A stretch of DNA of 64,000 bases, taken from the NCBI GenBank assembly GCA_017430135.1, contig JAFRNM010000021.1, positions 1-64,000 of the forward strand, in the 5' to 3' direction. This document shows, piece after piece, positions 42,346 through 51,023 of the stretch. Below the pieces are notes generated by a model. The model did not search any database. It saw only the letters and a program-made list of their open reading frames with translations, and was not told the origin of the DNA. The position numbers were made by a program, and so were the translations under genes. The DNA is from Clostridia bacterium. GTDB taxonomy: Bacteria; Bacillota; Clostridia; TANB77; CAG-508. Each line of letters starts with the position of its first letter. Positions within the stretch are counted from its first letter, which is position 1.

Positions 42346-43549
42346 AATGAATAACTTCATCTAAAACCTTTGCCAAATACTTCATACTATTATTACATTG
42401 CTCTAGAGTGTTGCCAGTAGCTCCAACTTCAATAATAGAAGCAAATTTTCCAGTATGCTGATTATACCTATATTTTGTAAGTGTCATTGGCTTAAATAGC
42501 CCTGGGTACATCTCCTCTGCCTTTTGTTGAACCTTAACTGCAAACTTAAAATTTTGTTTCCAATTAGGATGCCACAATCCACCTTCACTCGTTCCAATTA
42601 CAAACATTATTTGAGCTGCAACATCATCTCCAATTTTAACACATGGTGCATAATCACTTCTACTGCCTATTGCATCTCTATGAATATCGAAAATTATATC
42701 AGCTGGAGTTTGTTTTAAAATTCCTTCAACAGTAGCTAAAGAATTAGTATAAGAACCATTATATGATGGGTAATCATGATAAGTTTTATCATGTATTACA
42801 TTATATCCATATTGTTTTAAATGACTTTCAAGTTCATCGCCGACTCTTGCAACTGTAAAATTCAAATCTGTTGTTCTATAATTTCCAGTAGGGGTATACG
42901 GGAATTTTTCACTTGATGTATAACTTTCGCATGTGTGTGTATGAAACAAGAGAATATTCTTATTTTCGATATTAATATTGGGTTCCATCATTTCATTGGT
43001 CAATTCAAAAGATGTCCCATTTTTTATTTTGACAGCTCCATATTCAGCATTAAAACTAAGATTTATCGGATTTTGAGTAACTACTTCTGTTGGTAGTCCA
43101 GATTTTGCAAGTTGAACTTTGTTTTCCTGTTCAGAATTATCCTTTGGAGCTGTGTCCTCTTGAATTTGGGGTTCATTATTTTCAGCTAGTTTTTCTTCTG
43201 TTGCACCTTCCTTTTGTTCTGGTGCCAAATTTTCAATCGCACCTATCTGACTTTTTAATATTTCTTCATATATGTTTTTTTCATCTTTTCTGGTATCTGG
43301 GGCATTATTGTTGTTTACACTACCAACAATTGCTGACGTAGTATCAATACAACCTGTTAAATCATAATCGAATAAGCCTTCATTTGGCGGGGCTTCTTGA
43401 ATTTCACCATCATTTGCATAAACTTGTAAATCCAGCTTTTTTAAATTATTAAAATACTTTGTTAATCCTAATATTGTAATAATTGTTAATATCAGAATAA
43501 CAAAGTATTTAATTAAATCTTTTTTCTTTAAAACCGTAACTCTAAACAT
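42344..43549 (-). CDS. spoIIP: Stage II sporulation protein P
   Basis: 401 residues: one N-terminal membrane anchor (YFVILILTIITILGLTKYF), a ~120-residue low-complexity linker rich in Glu/Gln/Asn, then the SpoIIP amidase/endopeptidase domain with ILLFHTHTCESY, VIHDKTYHDYPSYNGSY, DIIFDIHRDAIG and IIEVGATGNTLEQC. It cuts cross-linked peptidoglycan during engulfment of the forespore, together with SpoIID and SpoIIM. Direct evidence that the organism sporulates. Confidence 0.93.
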   Translation of the reverse strand: MFRVTVLKKKDLIKYFVILILTIITILGLTKYFNNLKKLDLQVYANDGEIQEAPPNEGLFDYDLTGCIDTTSAIVGSVNNNNAPDTRKDEKNIYEEILKSQIGAIENLAPEQKEGATEEKLAENNEPQIQEDTAPKDNSEQENKVQLAKSGLPTEVVTQNPINLSFNAEYGAVKIKNGTSFELTNEMMEPNINIENKNILLFHTHTCESYTSSEKFPYTPTGNYRTTDLNFTVARVGDELESHLKQYGYNVIHDKTYHDYPSYNGSYTNSLATVEGILKQTPADIIFDIHRDAIGSRSDYAPCVKIGDDVAAQIMFVIGTSEGGLWHPNWKQNFKFAVKVQQKAEEMYPGLFKPMTLTKYRYNQHTGKFASIIEVGATGNTLEQCNNSMKYLAKVLDEVIH

Positions 43550-43628
43550 ATATATCTCCTTATATCTTAAGTACCTTATATATATGTTTATTCAAGAAAA
43601 AGAAAAATATGACTTTTGAGATAAATTT

Positions 43629-43723
43629 GGGGAACACCCTTGAATTTTGGGACACTCTTAAAAATCAAGGTATTTCAAGAAACCTTGATTTTTAAGAGTG
43701 TCCCAAAATTCAAGGATGTCCCA
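43629..43723. repeat. Long palindromic repeat, copy 2
   Basis: Same arms as 39180-39271 (GGGACACTCTTAAAAATCAA and complement) around ATTTCAAGAA, with a different outer extension TTGAATTTT/AAAATTCAA. The loop is close to the reverse complement of copy 1, so it is inserted in the other direction. Lies between spoIIP and a membrane-protein gene. Confidence 0.8.
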
Positions 43724-43787
43724 AAAGTCAAGGGCAAAAAAAATTCGCAATAAAGCGAATTTTTTTAAATTATTCTAACACAACCAT

Positions 43788-44126
43788 TTATATTTTTTTC
43801 CAGAACCAATCTAGGCTGTTGCTTATACTTTTTCTGTTATTAGCTTTTGCTTCAACATCATCTGCCCATAAGTATGCAAAGAATGATACTAGTAAGAATG
43901 CGAAGTCAACTGCTATACATCTTGAAAGTGTTTCTGTTAGATATCTAAATTCCTCAGAAAGTGTTGTTAATTGTGCTACATGTACAATTAATATTCCTAA
44001 ATATGCAAATAAAACAATTCCTGCTACTGCACTTCTTTTAATTTCTTGAGATAAGAATATTAATAAAACTGTTGCAGCTACCATTAATACCAATGTAATT
44101 GGATTTGTAATATCAAATACAAACAT
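43788..44126 (-). CDS. Small membrane protein, unknown
   Basis: About 112 residues starting MFVFDITNPITLVLMV after GTGGGGGAATTGATT; the longer frame to 44195 adds a hydrophilic stretch without ribosome site. Three hydrophobic helices (LVLMVAATVLLIFL, AGIVLFAYLGILIVHV, VDFAFLLVSFFAYLWA). Family not recognised. Located between glmM and spoIIP. Confidence 0.65.
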   Translation of the reverse strand: MFVFDITNPITLVLMVAATVLLIFLSQEIKRSAVAGIVLFAYLGILIVHVAQLTTLSEEFRYLTETLSRCIAVDFAFLLVSFFAYLWADDVEAKANNRKSISNSLDWFWKKI

Positions 44127-44248
44127 AATCAATTCCCCCACTTCTCTTTTGTTTTTATCTACAAATATATTATCACTATTTATTTTATTATTCAATAAAA
44201 TATTGATTACATTTTTATTACATTTTTATTACTAGAACATTACATGAA

Positions 44249-45616
44249 TTATCCTAAAGTTTTTTCTATTAAATCTGCAATTTCTTGCGCTTTTTTCTTA
44301 ATATATTCTTGATCTTTTCCTTCAATCATTACTCTTACTAGTGGCTCTGTTCCTGATGGCCTTATTAAAACTCTTCCATTTCCTGCAAATTCAGCTTCTA
44401 GTTTTTCAATTGCTGTTTTTATTTCTTCATTTTCTTTGTAATCGTATTTTTTATCATTACTTACTTTTGCGTTTACTAATACTTGAGGATATAGTGTAAC
44501 AATTGAAGCCATTTCAGATGCTTTTTTGCCTTCTTCTAATATAGATTTCATTAACATTAATGATGTTAAAATTCCATCTCCTGTTGGATTGTAATCTAAT
44601 AATATTACATGTCCAGATTGTTCTCCACCAAGGTTATATCCATTTTTAAGCATTTCTTCTAGAACGTATCTGTCTCCTACTTTTGTTTGAACAAGATTTA
44701 GGCTATTGGCTTCTGCAAATTTATTCATACCTAAGTTACTCATAACTGTTGCAACTATTGTATTTTTGCTTAGTTTACCATTTTTTATTAAAGATTTAGC
44801 TATAATTGCCATAATTTTATCGCCGTCAATTTCATTTCCATTTTCATCAACAGCTAAACATCTATCTCCGTCACCATCAAATGCAACACCCATGCTTAAT
44901 TTGTTTTCTACTACAAATTTCTTTAAATTATCTAAATGTGTAGATCCACAATTTTCATTTATGTTAATTCCGTCAGGGTTATTGCTAATTATTTTGTATT
45001 TTATTCCTAATGTTGAAAATACTTTTTCTGCAACTTTATATGTAGCACCATTTGCTGTATCTAATCCTATTACAAAGTCATCTGTAACAAGTTTTTCCAT
45101 ATCATCATCAAAGTTTTTTCTAAAGAAATATACATATTCTTCAATTAAATCTTCTCTGTATTCTGATATACCAATATGTTCATTTACAGCAGTCAATTCA
45201 TCTAGTTTTCCAGATTCCATTATTTCTTCTATTTCTTCTTCTAATTCATCAGGAATTTTCATACCTTTATTGCTAAAGTATTTTATTCCATTAAATTCAA
45301 ATGTATTGTGAGATGCAGAAATTACAACACTTGCATCAGCATTTAACTTTCTTGTTAAATATGCTACACCTGGTGTTGGGATTACTCCTAATAATTTAAC
45401 ATTTGCACCATAACTTAAAAATCCTGCTACCATAGCACTTTCTATAAGCGTCCCAGAAAGTCTAGTGTCCCTTCCTATTAAAATTGTTGGAGCTCCATCT
45501 TTTTTATGTTTTGATAATACATAAGCTCCTGCTTTTGCAACTTTGTACACTAATTCTGGTGTTAAATCAGTATTTGCAATTCTTCTTATTCCATCTGTTC
45601 CAAAATATTTGCGCAT
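44249..45616 (-). CDS. glmM: Phosphoglucosamine mutase
   Basis: 455 residues. YFGTDGIRRIAN at the start, phosphoserine loop VVISASHNTFEFNGIK near residue 100, metal loop AFDGDGDRCLAVD near 240, sugar loop LGGEQSGHVI near 325 and phosphate loop RPSGTEPLVRVMIEG near 420. Converts glucosamine-6-P to glucosamine-1-P for UDP-GlcNAc and the cell wall. Lies between the capsule-regulation genes and spoIIP. Confidence 0.97.
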   Translation of the reverse strand: MRKYFGTDGIRRIANTDLTPELVYKVAKAGAYVLSKHKKDGAPTILIGRDTRLSGTLIESAMVAGFLSYGANVKLLGVIPTPGVAYLTRKLNADASVVISASHNTFEFNGIKYFSNKGMKIPDELEEEIEEIMESGKLDELTAVNEHIGISEYREDLIEEYVYFFRKNFDDDMEKLVTDDFVIGLDTANGATYKVAEKVFSTLGIKYKIISNNPDGININENCGSTHLDNLKKFVVENKLSMGVAFDGDGDRCLAVDENGNEIDGDKIMAIIAKSLIKNGKLSKNTIVATVMSNLGMNKFAEANSLNLVQTKVGDRYVLEEMLKNGYNLGGEQSGHVILLDYNPTGDGILTSLMLMKSILEEGKKASEMASIVTLYPQVLVNAKVSNDKKYDYKENEEIKTAIEKLEAEFAGNGRVLIRPSGTEPLVRVMIEGKDQEYIKKKAQEIADLIEKTLG

Positions 45617-45651
45617 TGTTTAATCCTTCTTTCCTTCTAGTTAAAATAATT

Positions 45652-46443
45652 TTATTTATTTAAAAATTTCATATTCATCAACATTTTTTCTTTTAAAGAT
45701 AATTCGAATTTTTTAGGTGTATCTACATCAATCCTTTTATTAGCTAATGCTAAGGTAGGATTTGTTGTAGTAATCTCATGTAACTTTTCTTCACCTATAA
45801 TTTTTCTTATCTCCATTAAGCACTCAGGAATGTTTTTATAGATAGTATTTTGTCTATGAACATCTGTGCCTAAAAAATGAACATATTTATTTTCAAACAT
45901 CTTTTTAACAAATATCTTTGCTGAATTTCCATATTGTCCAATTATACTTCCAAAATTACATTGCATTAAAACTCCTTTTTGTGCTAAATCATAAAGTAAT
46001 TCTGGTTCCTTTCTTATAAAAGAATATCTTTCCGGATGTGCTAAAATTGGTACAATTTTATATTGTTGCATTTCATAAATGATGTCATATAAATTTAATG
46101 GCTCTGCATTTAAAGGTAATTCAAATAAAACATAACTTGTATTATTTATAGTAGATGCCTTTGCATTTTCTAATAGTTTTATTAAATTTTCAGACATATA
46201 TATTTCGTTTCCTAAATATAATTTCCCATCATAATTTTTTATAAATAAATTTTTGGAAATTGCATCTAACCATACTTCTCTTTCTGCAACGTCAGTTTCA
46301 TAATATCCTTCCATGTAATGCGGGGTAAGGACAATCTTGTCAAACCCCGCCCTTTTAGCTTCTTCTATAAGATTAAATGTTTCTTCTATGTCTCTTGCAC
46401 CATCATCAATATTTGGTAAAATATGTGTATGAAAATCTATCAT
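45652..46443 (-). CDS. CpsB/CapC-type tyrosine-protein phosphatase (PHP family)
   Basis: 263 residues. PHP metal motifs: MIDFHTHILPNIDDGARD at the start, VLTPHYMEG near 40, VPILAHPERYSF near 135 and FLGTDVHRQ near 195. Mn-dependent phosphatases of this type dephosphorylate the CpsD kinase and so tune capsule chain length and export. Two bases separate it from the kinase gene, in the standard Wzz-kinase-phosphatase order. Confidence 0.92.
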   Translation of the reverse strand: MIDFHTHILPNIDDGARDIEETFNLIEEAKRAGFDKIVLTPHYMEGYYETDVAEREVWLDAISKNLFIKNYDGKLYLGNEIYMSENLIKLLENAKASTINNTSYVLFELPLNAEPLNLYDIIYEMQQYKIVPILAHPERYSFIRKEPELLYDLAQKGVLMQCNFGSIIGQYGNSAKIFVKKMFENKYVHFLGTDVHRQNTIYKNIPECLMEIRKIIGEEKLHEITTTNPTLALANKRIDVDTPKKFELSLKEKMLMNMKFLNK

Positions 46444-46445
46444 TT

Positions 46446-48005
46446 TTAGTATTTCTCCCCTTGTCTACGTTTTTCTGATTCTATATATTCATTTACTTGT
46501 CTAAGTATTTCCTTTGTTTTTTCATCCATGTTTTGGTCTATTTTTACTTCTGATATTCTTCCTTCTCCTTGAACATGAGCTTCTATTTCCTGATATTTTT
46601 TTTCATTTCTATTATAATTTTTATAAGTAGAATTTTCATTAAAGTTTTCATCTGAATAATTAGTTTTAAAACCTTGATTGTGGTTATTATGTTTTTTATT
46701 CTTGAATTTATTCTTATTTTTCTTTTTAAAACTACTATATGGTTCCTTATATTCTACTTTAGAATTATAATCTAATTCTGGTTCCTTATACTCTATTTTA
46801 GAGCTATTGTCAAATTGAGGTTCCTTATATTCTTCTTTAGAATTATAGTTGAATTGTGGTTCTTTATAATTATCTTCAGCAGTATAATTATAATCTTCAC
46901 TTTTAAATGATTTAGGAACTTCATCTGTAACATCGTTTTCAAGAATTTGCTCAGATTCGAATTCCTTTTTATACTCTTTTTCTTCTTCGACTTTAGAATT
47001 TGACTGTTCTTTTTTATTGTCAAATTCACTAGCCAAATTATCCTCATTTTCAATATACTCTGTATATTCTTCTTTAAAATCTATTTTTTTATTTTCAAAT
47101 TTATTATCTACTACCTCATTTGAATTATTTATTTCATGTGTTTTAAGAGGTTCAAACGACATTGTTTTGTCATTTTCTTCATCCAAAAAATCAATATCAT
47201 TGCTTACTTCAAAATTCTCTTTTTCACGATTATTAAAGAAGCTAGTAAAATATTCTTCAATCTTTTTTGATTCCTTTTTGCTCTTTTTCTTCATATTATT
47301 GCCTGAAATTGAGCCATAATAGTAAGATTGATTATATTTTTTTGAAGAAACATCCATCTTGTTTACTACAACGCCAGCTATTCTTCCCCCAACATTTTGA
47401 ATATTTTTTACAATTCTGACAAGACTATCTTTTTTAGTTTCTTTTTGAGCAGTTATAATCATTGTTGAATCAACTATTCTAGATAGAATTATAGCATCTG
47501 TTACTAAATCGCATGGTGTACCATCTATAATTACTAAATCGCACATCGTTTTTAGCTCTTGTAGAAGATTTTTCATTCTACGAGATACTAGTAATTCAGA
47601 TGGGTTTGGTGGAACATTACCAGCTGTTAGTATATGTAAATTTTCTATATCTGTTTCTTGTATGTACTTTGCAATATTTACATCTTCTGAATTCTCCATG
47701 TCATCTACACCTATGTTAGATAAATAGTTAGATAACCCTGGTTTTGGTAATACTCCAAATATACTATATTGTCTACCTTTTCTCATGTCAGCATCTATTA
47801 AAACTACTCTTTTCCCAGCTTGTGCAAATGTAACAGCTAAATTGGCTGTAATCCAGCTTTTTCCTTCCCCAGGAAAAGTTGATGTTAATAATAATGTTTT
47901 TAATTTTCTATCTGTATTCATAAATTGTATATTAGTTCTTAATGTTCTAAAAATTTCAGATACAGGAGATTTAGGATCTTCATATGTTAATAATTCTTTT
48001 TTCAT
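46446..48005 (-). CDS. CpsD/CapB-type tyrosine autokinase with long repeat tail
   Basis: 519 residues. The kinase domain (1-230) has EIFRTLRTNIQFM, Walker A TSTFPGEGKSWITAN, Walker A' VVLIDADMRKG and LVIIDGTPCD. Normal BY-kinases end near 230-250 with a short Tyr cluster. Here a further ~280 residues form a disordered acidic tail with four near-repeats of Y-K-E-P spaced ~13 residues, a Lys/Asn-rich stretch and many tyrosines, then a terminal helix. The tail may be an enlarged autophosphorylation region. Shares one base with the Wzz gene. Confidence 0.9.
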   Translation of the reverse strand: MKKELLTYEDPKSPVSEIFRTLRTNIQFMNTDRKLKTLLLTSTFPGEGKSWITANLAVTFAQAGKRVVLIDADMRKGRQYSIFGVLPKPGLSNYLSNIGVDDMENSEDVNIAKYIQETDIENLHILTAGNVPPNPSELLVSRRMKNLLQELKTMCDLVIIDGTPCDLVTDAIILSRIVDSTMIITAQKETKKDSLVRIVKNIQNVGGRIAGVVVNKMDVSSKKYNQSYYYGSISGNNMKKKSKKESKKIEEYFTSFFNNREKENFEVSNDIDFLDEENDKTMSFEPLKTHEINNSNEVVDNKFENKKIDFKEEYTEYIENEDNLASEFDNKKEQSNSKVEEEKEYKKEFESEQILENDVTDEVPKSFKSEDYNYTAEDNYKEPQFNYNSKEEYKEPQFDNSSKIEYKEPELDYNSKVEYKEPYSSFKKKNKNKFKNKKHNNHNQGFKTNYSDENFNENSTYKNYNRNEKKYQEIEAHVQGEGRISEVKIDQNMDEKTKEILRQVNEYIESEKRRQGEKY

Positions 48006-48712
48006 TATCTTCTCTTACCTCCTTTATCTTCTGGATCATAAAATGGAATTATTGCTAAAACTGGTACATCTAATAATTTTTCTACATCTTCTGCAGATTT
48101 TACAGTTGTATCTAGCATATTTAGTAATAAAACGTAAATTACAGAAATAACAATTCCACCAAAAGCAAAAATAATTATATCTCTAGTATGATGTATATTA
48201 GATGGCGCATCTGGGATTTCTGCTTCATCCACTATATGAACATTGCTTAAACTATACATTTCTGTAACATTTTCTATAAAAACTTTCGCTGTTTCGTTTG
48301 CAATTCTTGTTGCTACCGCTGGGTCACTGTTTGTTATTTTTATCTCTATCAACTCAGTATCTTTTACAGAACTTACTGTTACATTTTGTCTTAATTTATC
48401 TTCATCAATTTTAATTCCTAAATTAGAAATAACTTTTCTTAAAACCTTTTTACTTTTTACTAACTCACTATATGTAGATACTAATTTTGAGTTTAAAGTT
48501 ATGTCTGATGTTGTGATTGTGTCATCACCATTTTGATTTTTGGGATTTTCAATTTTTGCTAAAACTAGCGTGGTTGAAGAGGTGTAAACAGGTTTTACAA
48601 AACCTAGTGTATAAACAGCTCCAACAATCATAAATATAGCTGTAATCATTATAATTTGGACTTTTTTGTTCCAAAACAAATTAAAAATTTCTTTTAAATC
48701 TAGTTCTTCCAT
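48005..48712 (-). CDS. Wzz/CpsC-type chain-length determinant
   Basis: 235 residues. Two membrane helices (residues ~18-40 and ~175-197) enclose an extracellular domain that begins YTSSTTLVLAKIE; N-terminus LDLKEIFNLFWNKKVQIIMI. In Gram-positives this protein activates the separately encoded BY-kinase, here directly downstream. It would set polymer length for the exopolysaccharide loci at 23-35 kb and 59-64 kb. Confidence 0.9.
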   Translation of the reverse strand: MEELDLKEIFNLFWNKKVQIIMITAIFMIVGAVYTLGFVKPVYTSSTTLVLAKIENPKNQNGDDTITTSDITLNSKLVSTYSELVKSKKVLRKVISNLGIKIDEDKLRQNVTVSSVKDTELIEIKITNSDPAVATRIANETAKVFIENVTEMYSLSNVHIVDEAEIPDAPSNIHHTRDIIIFAFGGIVISVIYVLLLNMLDTTVKSAEDVEKLLDVPVLAIIPFYDPEDKGGKRR

Positions 48713-48800
48713 TTTTCCTCCTAAATTTTTATTTTTTCTTTCGCACTTTTATAGTATATATATAATAAAGAAAATTTTCAAGATTTTTGTCGAATTTTTT

Positions 48801-49766
48801 TTACTTTTTTTCTGTGATTTTGTTATTATTTTTTTCTGCTAATAATTTGGGGTTTTTATCTTTTTTCTTTCTATTCTTTATTCTCTTCTTTTTACTCTTA
48901 TACGCAGGCTTATCTGTTTTATCTTCATTTACACCTTGGTATTTAAAATAATTATGTACTAAATTTGAAACAAAGATTAAGACAAATCCTCCAAAGAACA
49001 TTAGTAAGCCTTTGCCAACAATTTGCCCCAATATTGCACTAAGAATTTCTCTTATAACAAAAGAAAATGCTTCATTTAAGATTGTAATCGTTTGAATATT
49101 TATTTTTGTATTTACAAATATATTCATAATTATAAAGAATAATCCTGTTGTAAATAAAGAAAATCCAATAAATGAAATGAGTCTATAAAATCTTTTGCCA
49201 CATGTAACCATTAGCCCAAATAGAGAAACTGCAGCAAATATTAGAACTAGTTTATTTGTTACATCTAATACAAAAGAAAATTTATGACATGCATTAAAAA
49301 TTTCTTTTTCATAGTCAAAATGAGCAATTGCATTTAAGTATTCTTTTGCCACTTCATCTACAAATGCATTTAAAGAAGCTTTTTGTTCTTCTGTTACAAG
49401 CATTCCTTGAGTTGCAGTATCAATATTAGCATGTAGTTTTGTTTTTAAACTATCAGCATTTACTGTTTCTTCTATATTACTATAAATATTAGTTAATATT
49501 TTTTGAGTATCATTAACTATGTCTTCCCTTGTAATAATTCCCTCTAAAACGCTTTTATCTAGCCCAGATTGAATTATATAATTTTCAAAATTGCTTGTTG
49601 CATAACCATATATTTTATCATAATATCCTGTTTCATCTATTACTTTCAACACATAATTTTTATCAAATAATGTTGAAGAAAAAGTGTTTATTACAAAATA
49701 AATGATTAAAGATATAGCTAAAACAGAAGCAAATACGTATCTAAAAACTGATTTAACTTTTTTCAC
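48801..49766 (-). CDS. Multi-pass membrane protein of unknown function
   Basis: 321 residues. N-terminal helix (VFASVLAISLIIYFVINTF), a ~130-residue extracytoplasmic region, then four helices between ~165 and 275, and a strongly basic cytoplasmic tail (KSKKKRIKNRKKKDKN). The pattern is known from Clostridia but unnamed. It lies upstream of the Wzz operon and downstream of the sortase pair, so an envelope function is likely; the gene starts 26 bp after the sortase stop. Confidence 0.7.
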   Translation of the reverse strand: MKKVKSVFRYVFASVLAISLIIYFVINTFSSTLFDKNYVLKVIDETGYYDKIYGYATSNFENYIIQSGLDKSVLEGIITREDIVNDTQKILTNIYSNIEETVNADSLKTKLHANIDTATQGMLVTEEQKASLNAFVDEVAKEYLNAIAHFDYEKEIFNACHKFSFVLDVTNKLVLIFAAVSLFGLMVTCGKRFYRLISFIGFSLFTTGLFFIIMNIFVNTKINIQTITILNEAFSFVIREILSAILGQIVGKGLLMFFGGFVLIFVSNLVHNYFKYQGVNEDKTDKPAYKSKKKRIKNRKKKDKNPKLLAEKNNNKITEKK

Positions 49767-49792
49767 CTTTTATTCTCCTTTTCATACAAAAT

Positions 49793-50422
49793 TTATTCAG
49801 TTACTCTCTCTGCATATACTACATATCTTTGTGTTGCATAACCAATATTATTAAATGGATAACATGTGTATACCATTAATATTTCTTTATCTCTTTGAAC
49901 TGGAAGTTTATCCAATTCTTTTTCATTTATTAACTGCATGTCATAAATTTTGTATTTAAACTCTCCATAAGTTGTTTTAACAATTATTTCATTTCCAACT
50001 TGTAGCTCTGAGAATTTTCTAAAAACATTTTCACTGTTATGTCCCATGTATATTATAGAGCCACCTTCTCCCGGAAAATAGCTTCCACTAGAATGTCCTA
50101 CTCCATTTTTTAGAATTTCTAATGTATCTCCAAAATATACAGGCAAATCAACTCCTATTTGAGGAATTTCGATTGTTGCATATTTTGAACCATAATCTGG
50201 ATAACTAGCTAGCTTTTGATTTTCGTTTATTGTTGTTTCTTTAAATTCAGTTTCAGTTTCTTGTTTAATATCAATAGCTACTCTATTAGCTAATGTTATT
50301 GTTTGTTCTATTTGTGCCCCAGCAAATATATTTACACAAACAATAATAGCTATTGTAACAAATAAAGCAACTATTATGCTTATAATAGTTGCTTTTATTG
50401 TTTTTCCTAAAAACTTAGGCAT
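49793..50422 (-). CDS. Sortase (class D-like)
   Basis: 209 residues. N-terminal membrane anchor (IKATIISIIVALFVTIAIIV), then the sortase barrel with catalytic His in YMGHNSEN, Cys in MVYTCYPF (the T-x-T-C/Y-T-C motif) and Arg in TQRYVVYAE. Anchors proteins with an LPxTG-type signal to the wall. It overlaps its probable substrate gene by 8 bp, so this is likely a dedicated pair. Confidence 0.92.
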   Translation of the reverse strand: MPKFLGKTIKATIISIIVALFVTIAIIVCVNIFAGAQIEQTITLANRVAIDIKQETETEFKETTINENQKLASYPDYGSKYATIEIPQIGVDLPVYFGDTLEILKNGVGHSSGSYFPGEGGSIIYMGHNSENVFRKFSELQVGNEIIVKTTYGEFKYKIYDMQLINEKELDKLPVQRDKEILMVYTCYPFNNIGYATQRYVVYAERVTE

Positions 50423-50933
50423 TAGCTAATTTCTTTCTAGCAATAAATCCTGCAGCTAGGGCTACTACTGCAACTGAAGAAACAACTAAAGCTATATTTG
50501 ATTCATTACCTGTATAACTTAATTTGTCGTTAAAGTCTAGCACGTCTTCAACTTTTCCATTATAATAAATTGTAACTTTAGCACCATCCCATGAAATTTT
50601 TACATTTAATATTGCTGCTGCTTCTGTTGCTAAATCTTGAATTTTCTTTAAATCAGCTGATGATAATTTCCCTATATTTGTAACTCCTGCTTTTTCTAAT
50701 ACAGATACTACTTCATCTACTTTTGCCATTACAGCATCAGCTTGTGCATCTGTTGCTGGATGTTTTGATAAATATCTTTCCATTTTTACTTTGTGACCTT
50801 CTGTAACTCCGTATTTTGAGCCTTTTTCATATATTAAGTTTGGTAATTCAGCTCCTGTTGCTGCATTAACCATTGTTGTAGCAAAAACAGCTACCATAAC
50901 GAATAAAATTGTTGCTAATAAAATTTTTTTCAT
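50415..50933 (-). CDS. Secreted protein with sorting signal, likely substrate of the adjacent sortase
   Basis: 172 residues. Signal peptide MKKILLATILFVMVAVFATT ending NAATG; a helical middle; and a C-terminal cell-wall sorting signal: LSYTGNES, hydrophobic ALVVSSVAVVALAAGFIA, and basic tail RKKLANA. The anchoring motif is a variant of LPxTG (L-S-Y-T-G). AAGGGAGGAATTTTATAATG gives the start. Role on the surface unknown. Confidence 0.85.
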   Translation of the reverse strand: MKKILLATILFVMVAVFATTMVNAATGAELPNLIYEKGSKYGVTEGHKVKMERYLSKHPATDAQADAVMAKVDEVVSVLEKAGVTNIGKLSSADLKKIQDLATEAAAILNVKISWDGAKVTIYYNGKVEDVLDFNDKLSYTGNESNIALVVSSVAVVALAAGFIARKKLANA

Positions 50934-51023
50934 TATAAAATTCCTCCCTTGTTAAATCTTTTTTAATTATAACATTTAAAAATTTTGAATGCAATAGTTT
51001 TTGAAAAAACTTTTATTTTTTTT

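Noticed and set aside
44706..45311. 201-codon open frame on the + strand
   Set aside because: Antisense to glmM, whose active-site motifs are intact; no ribosome site.
46793..47053. Lys/Ile-rich second gene within the kinase gene
   Set aside because: Same-strand overlapping frame created by the low-complexity repeat tail; no ribosome site.
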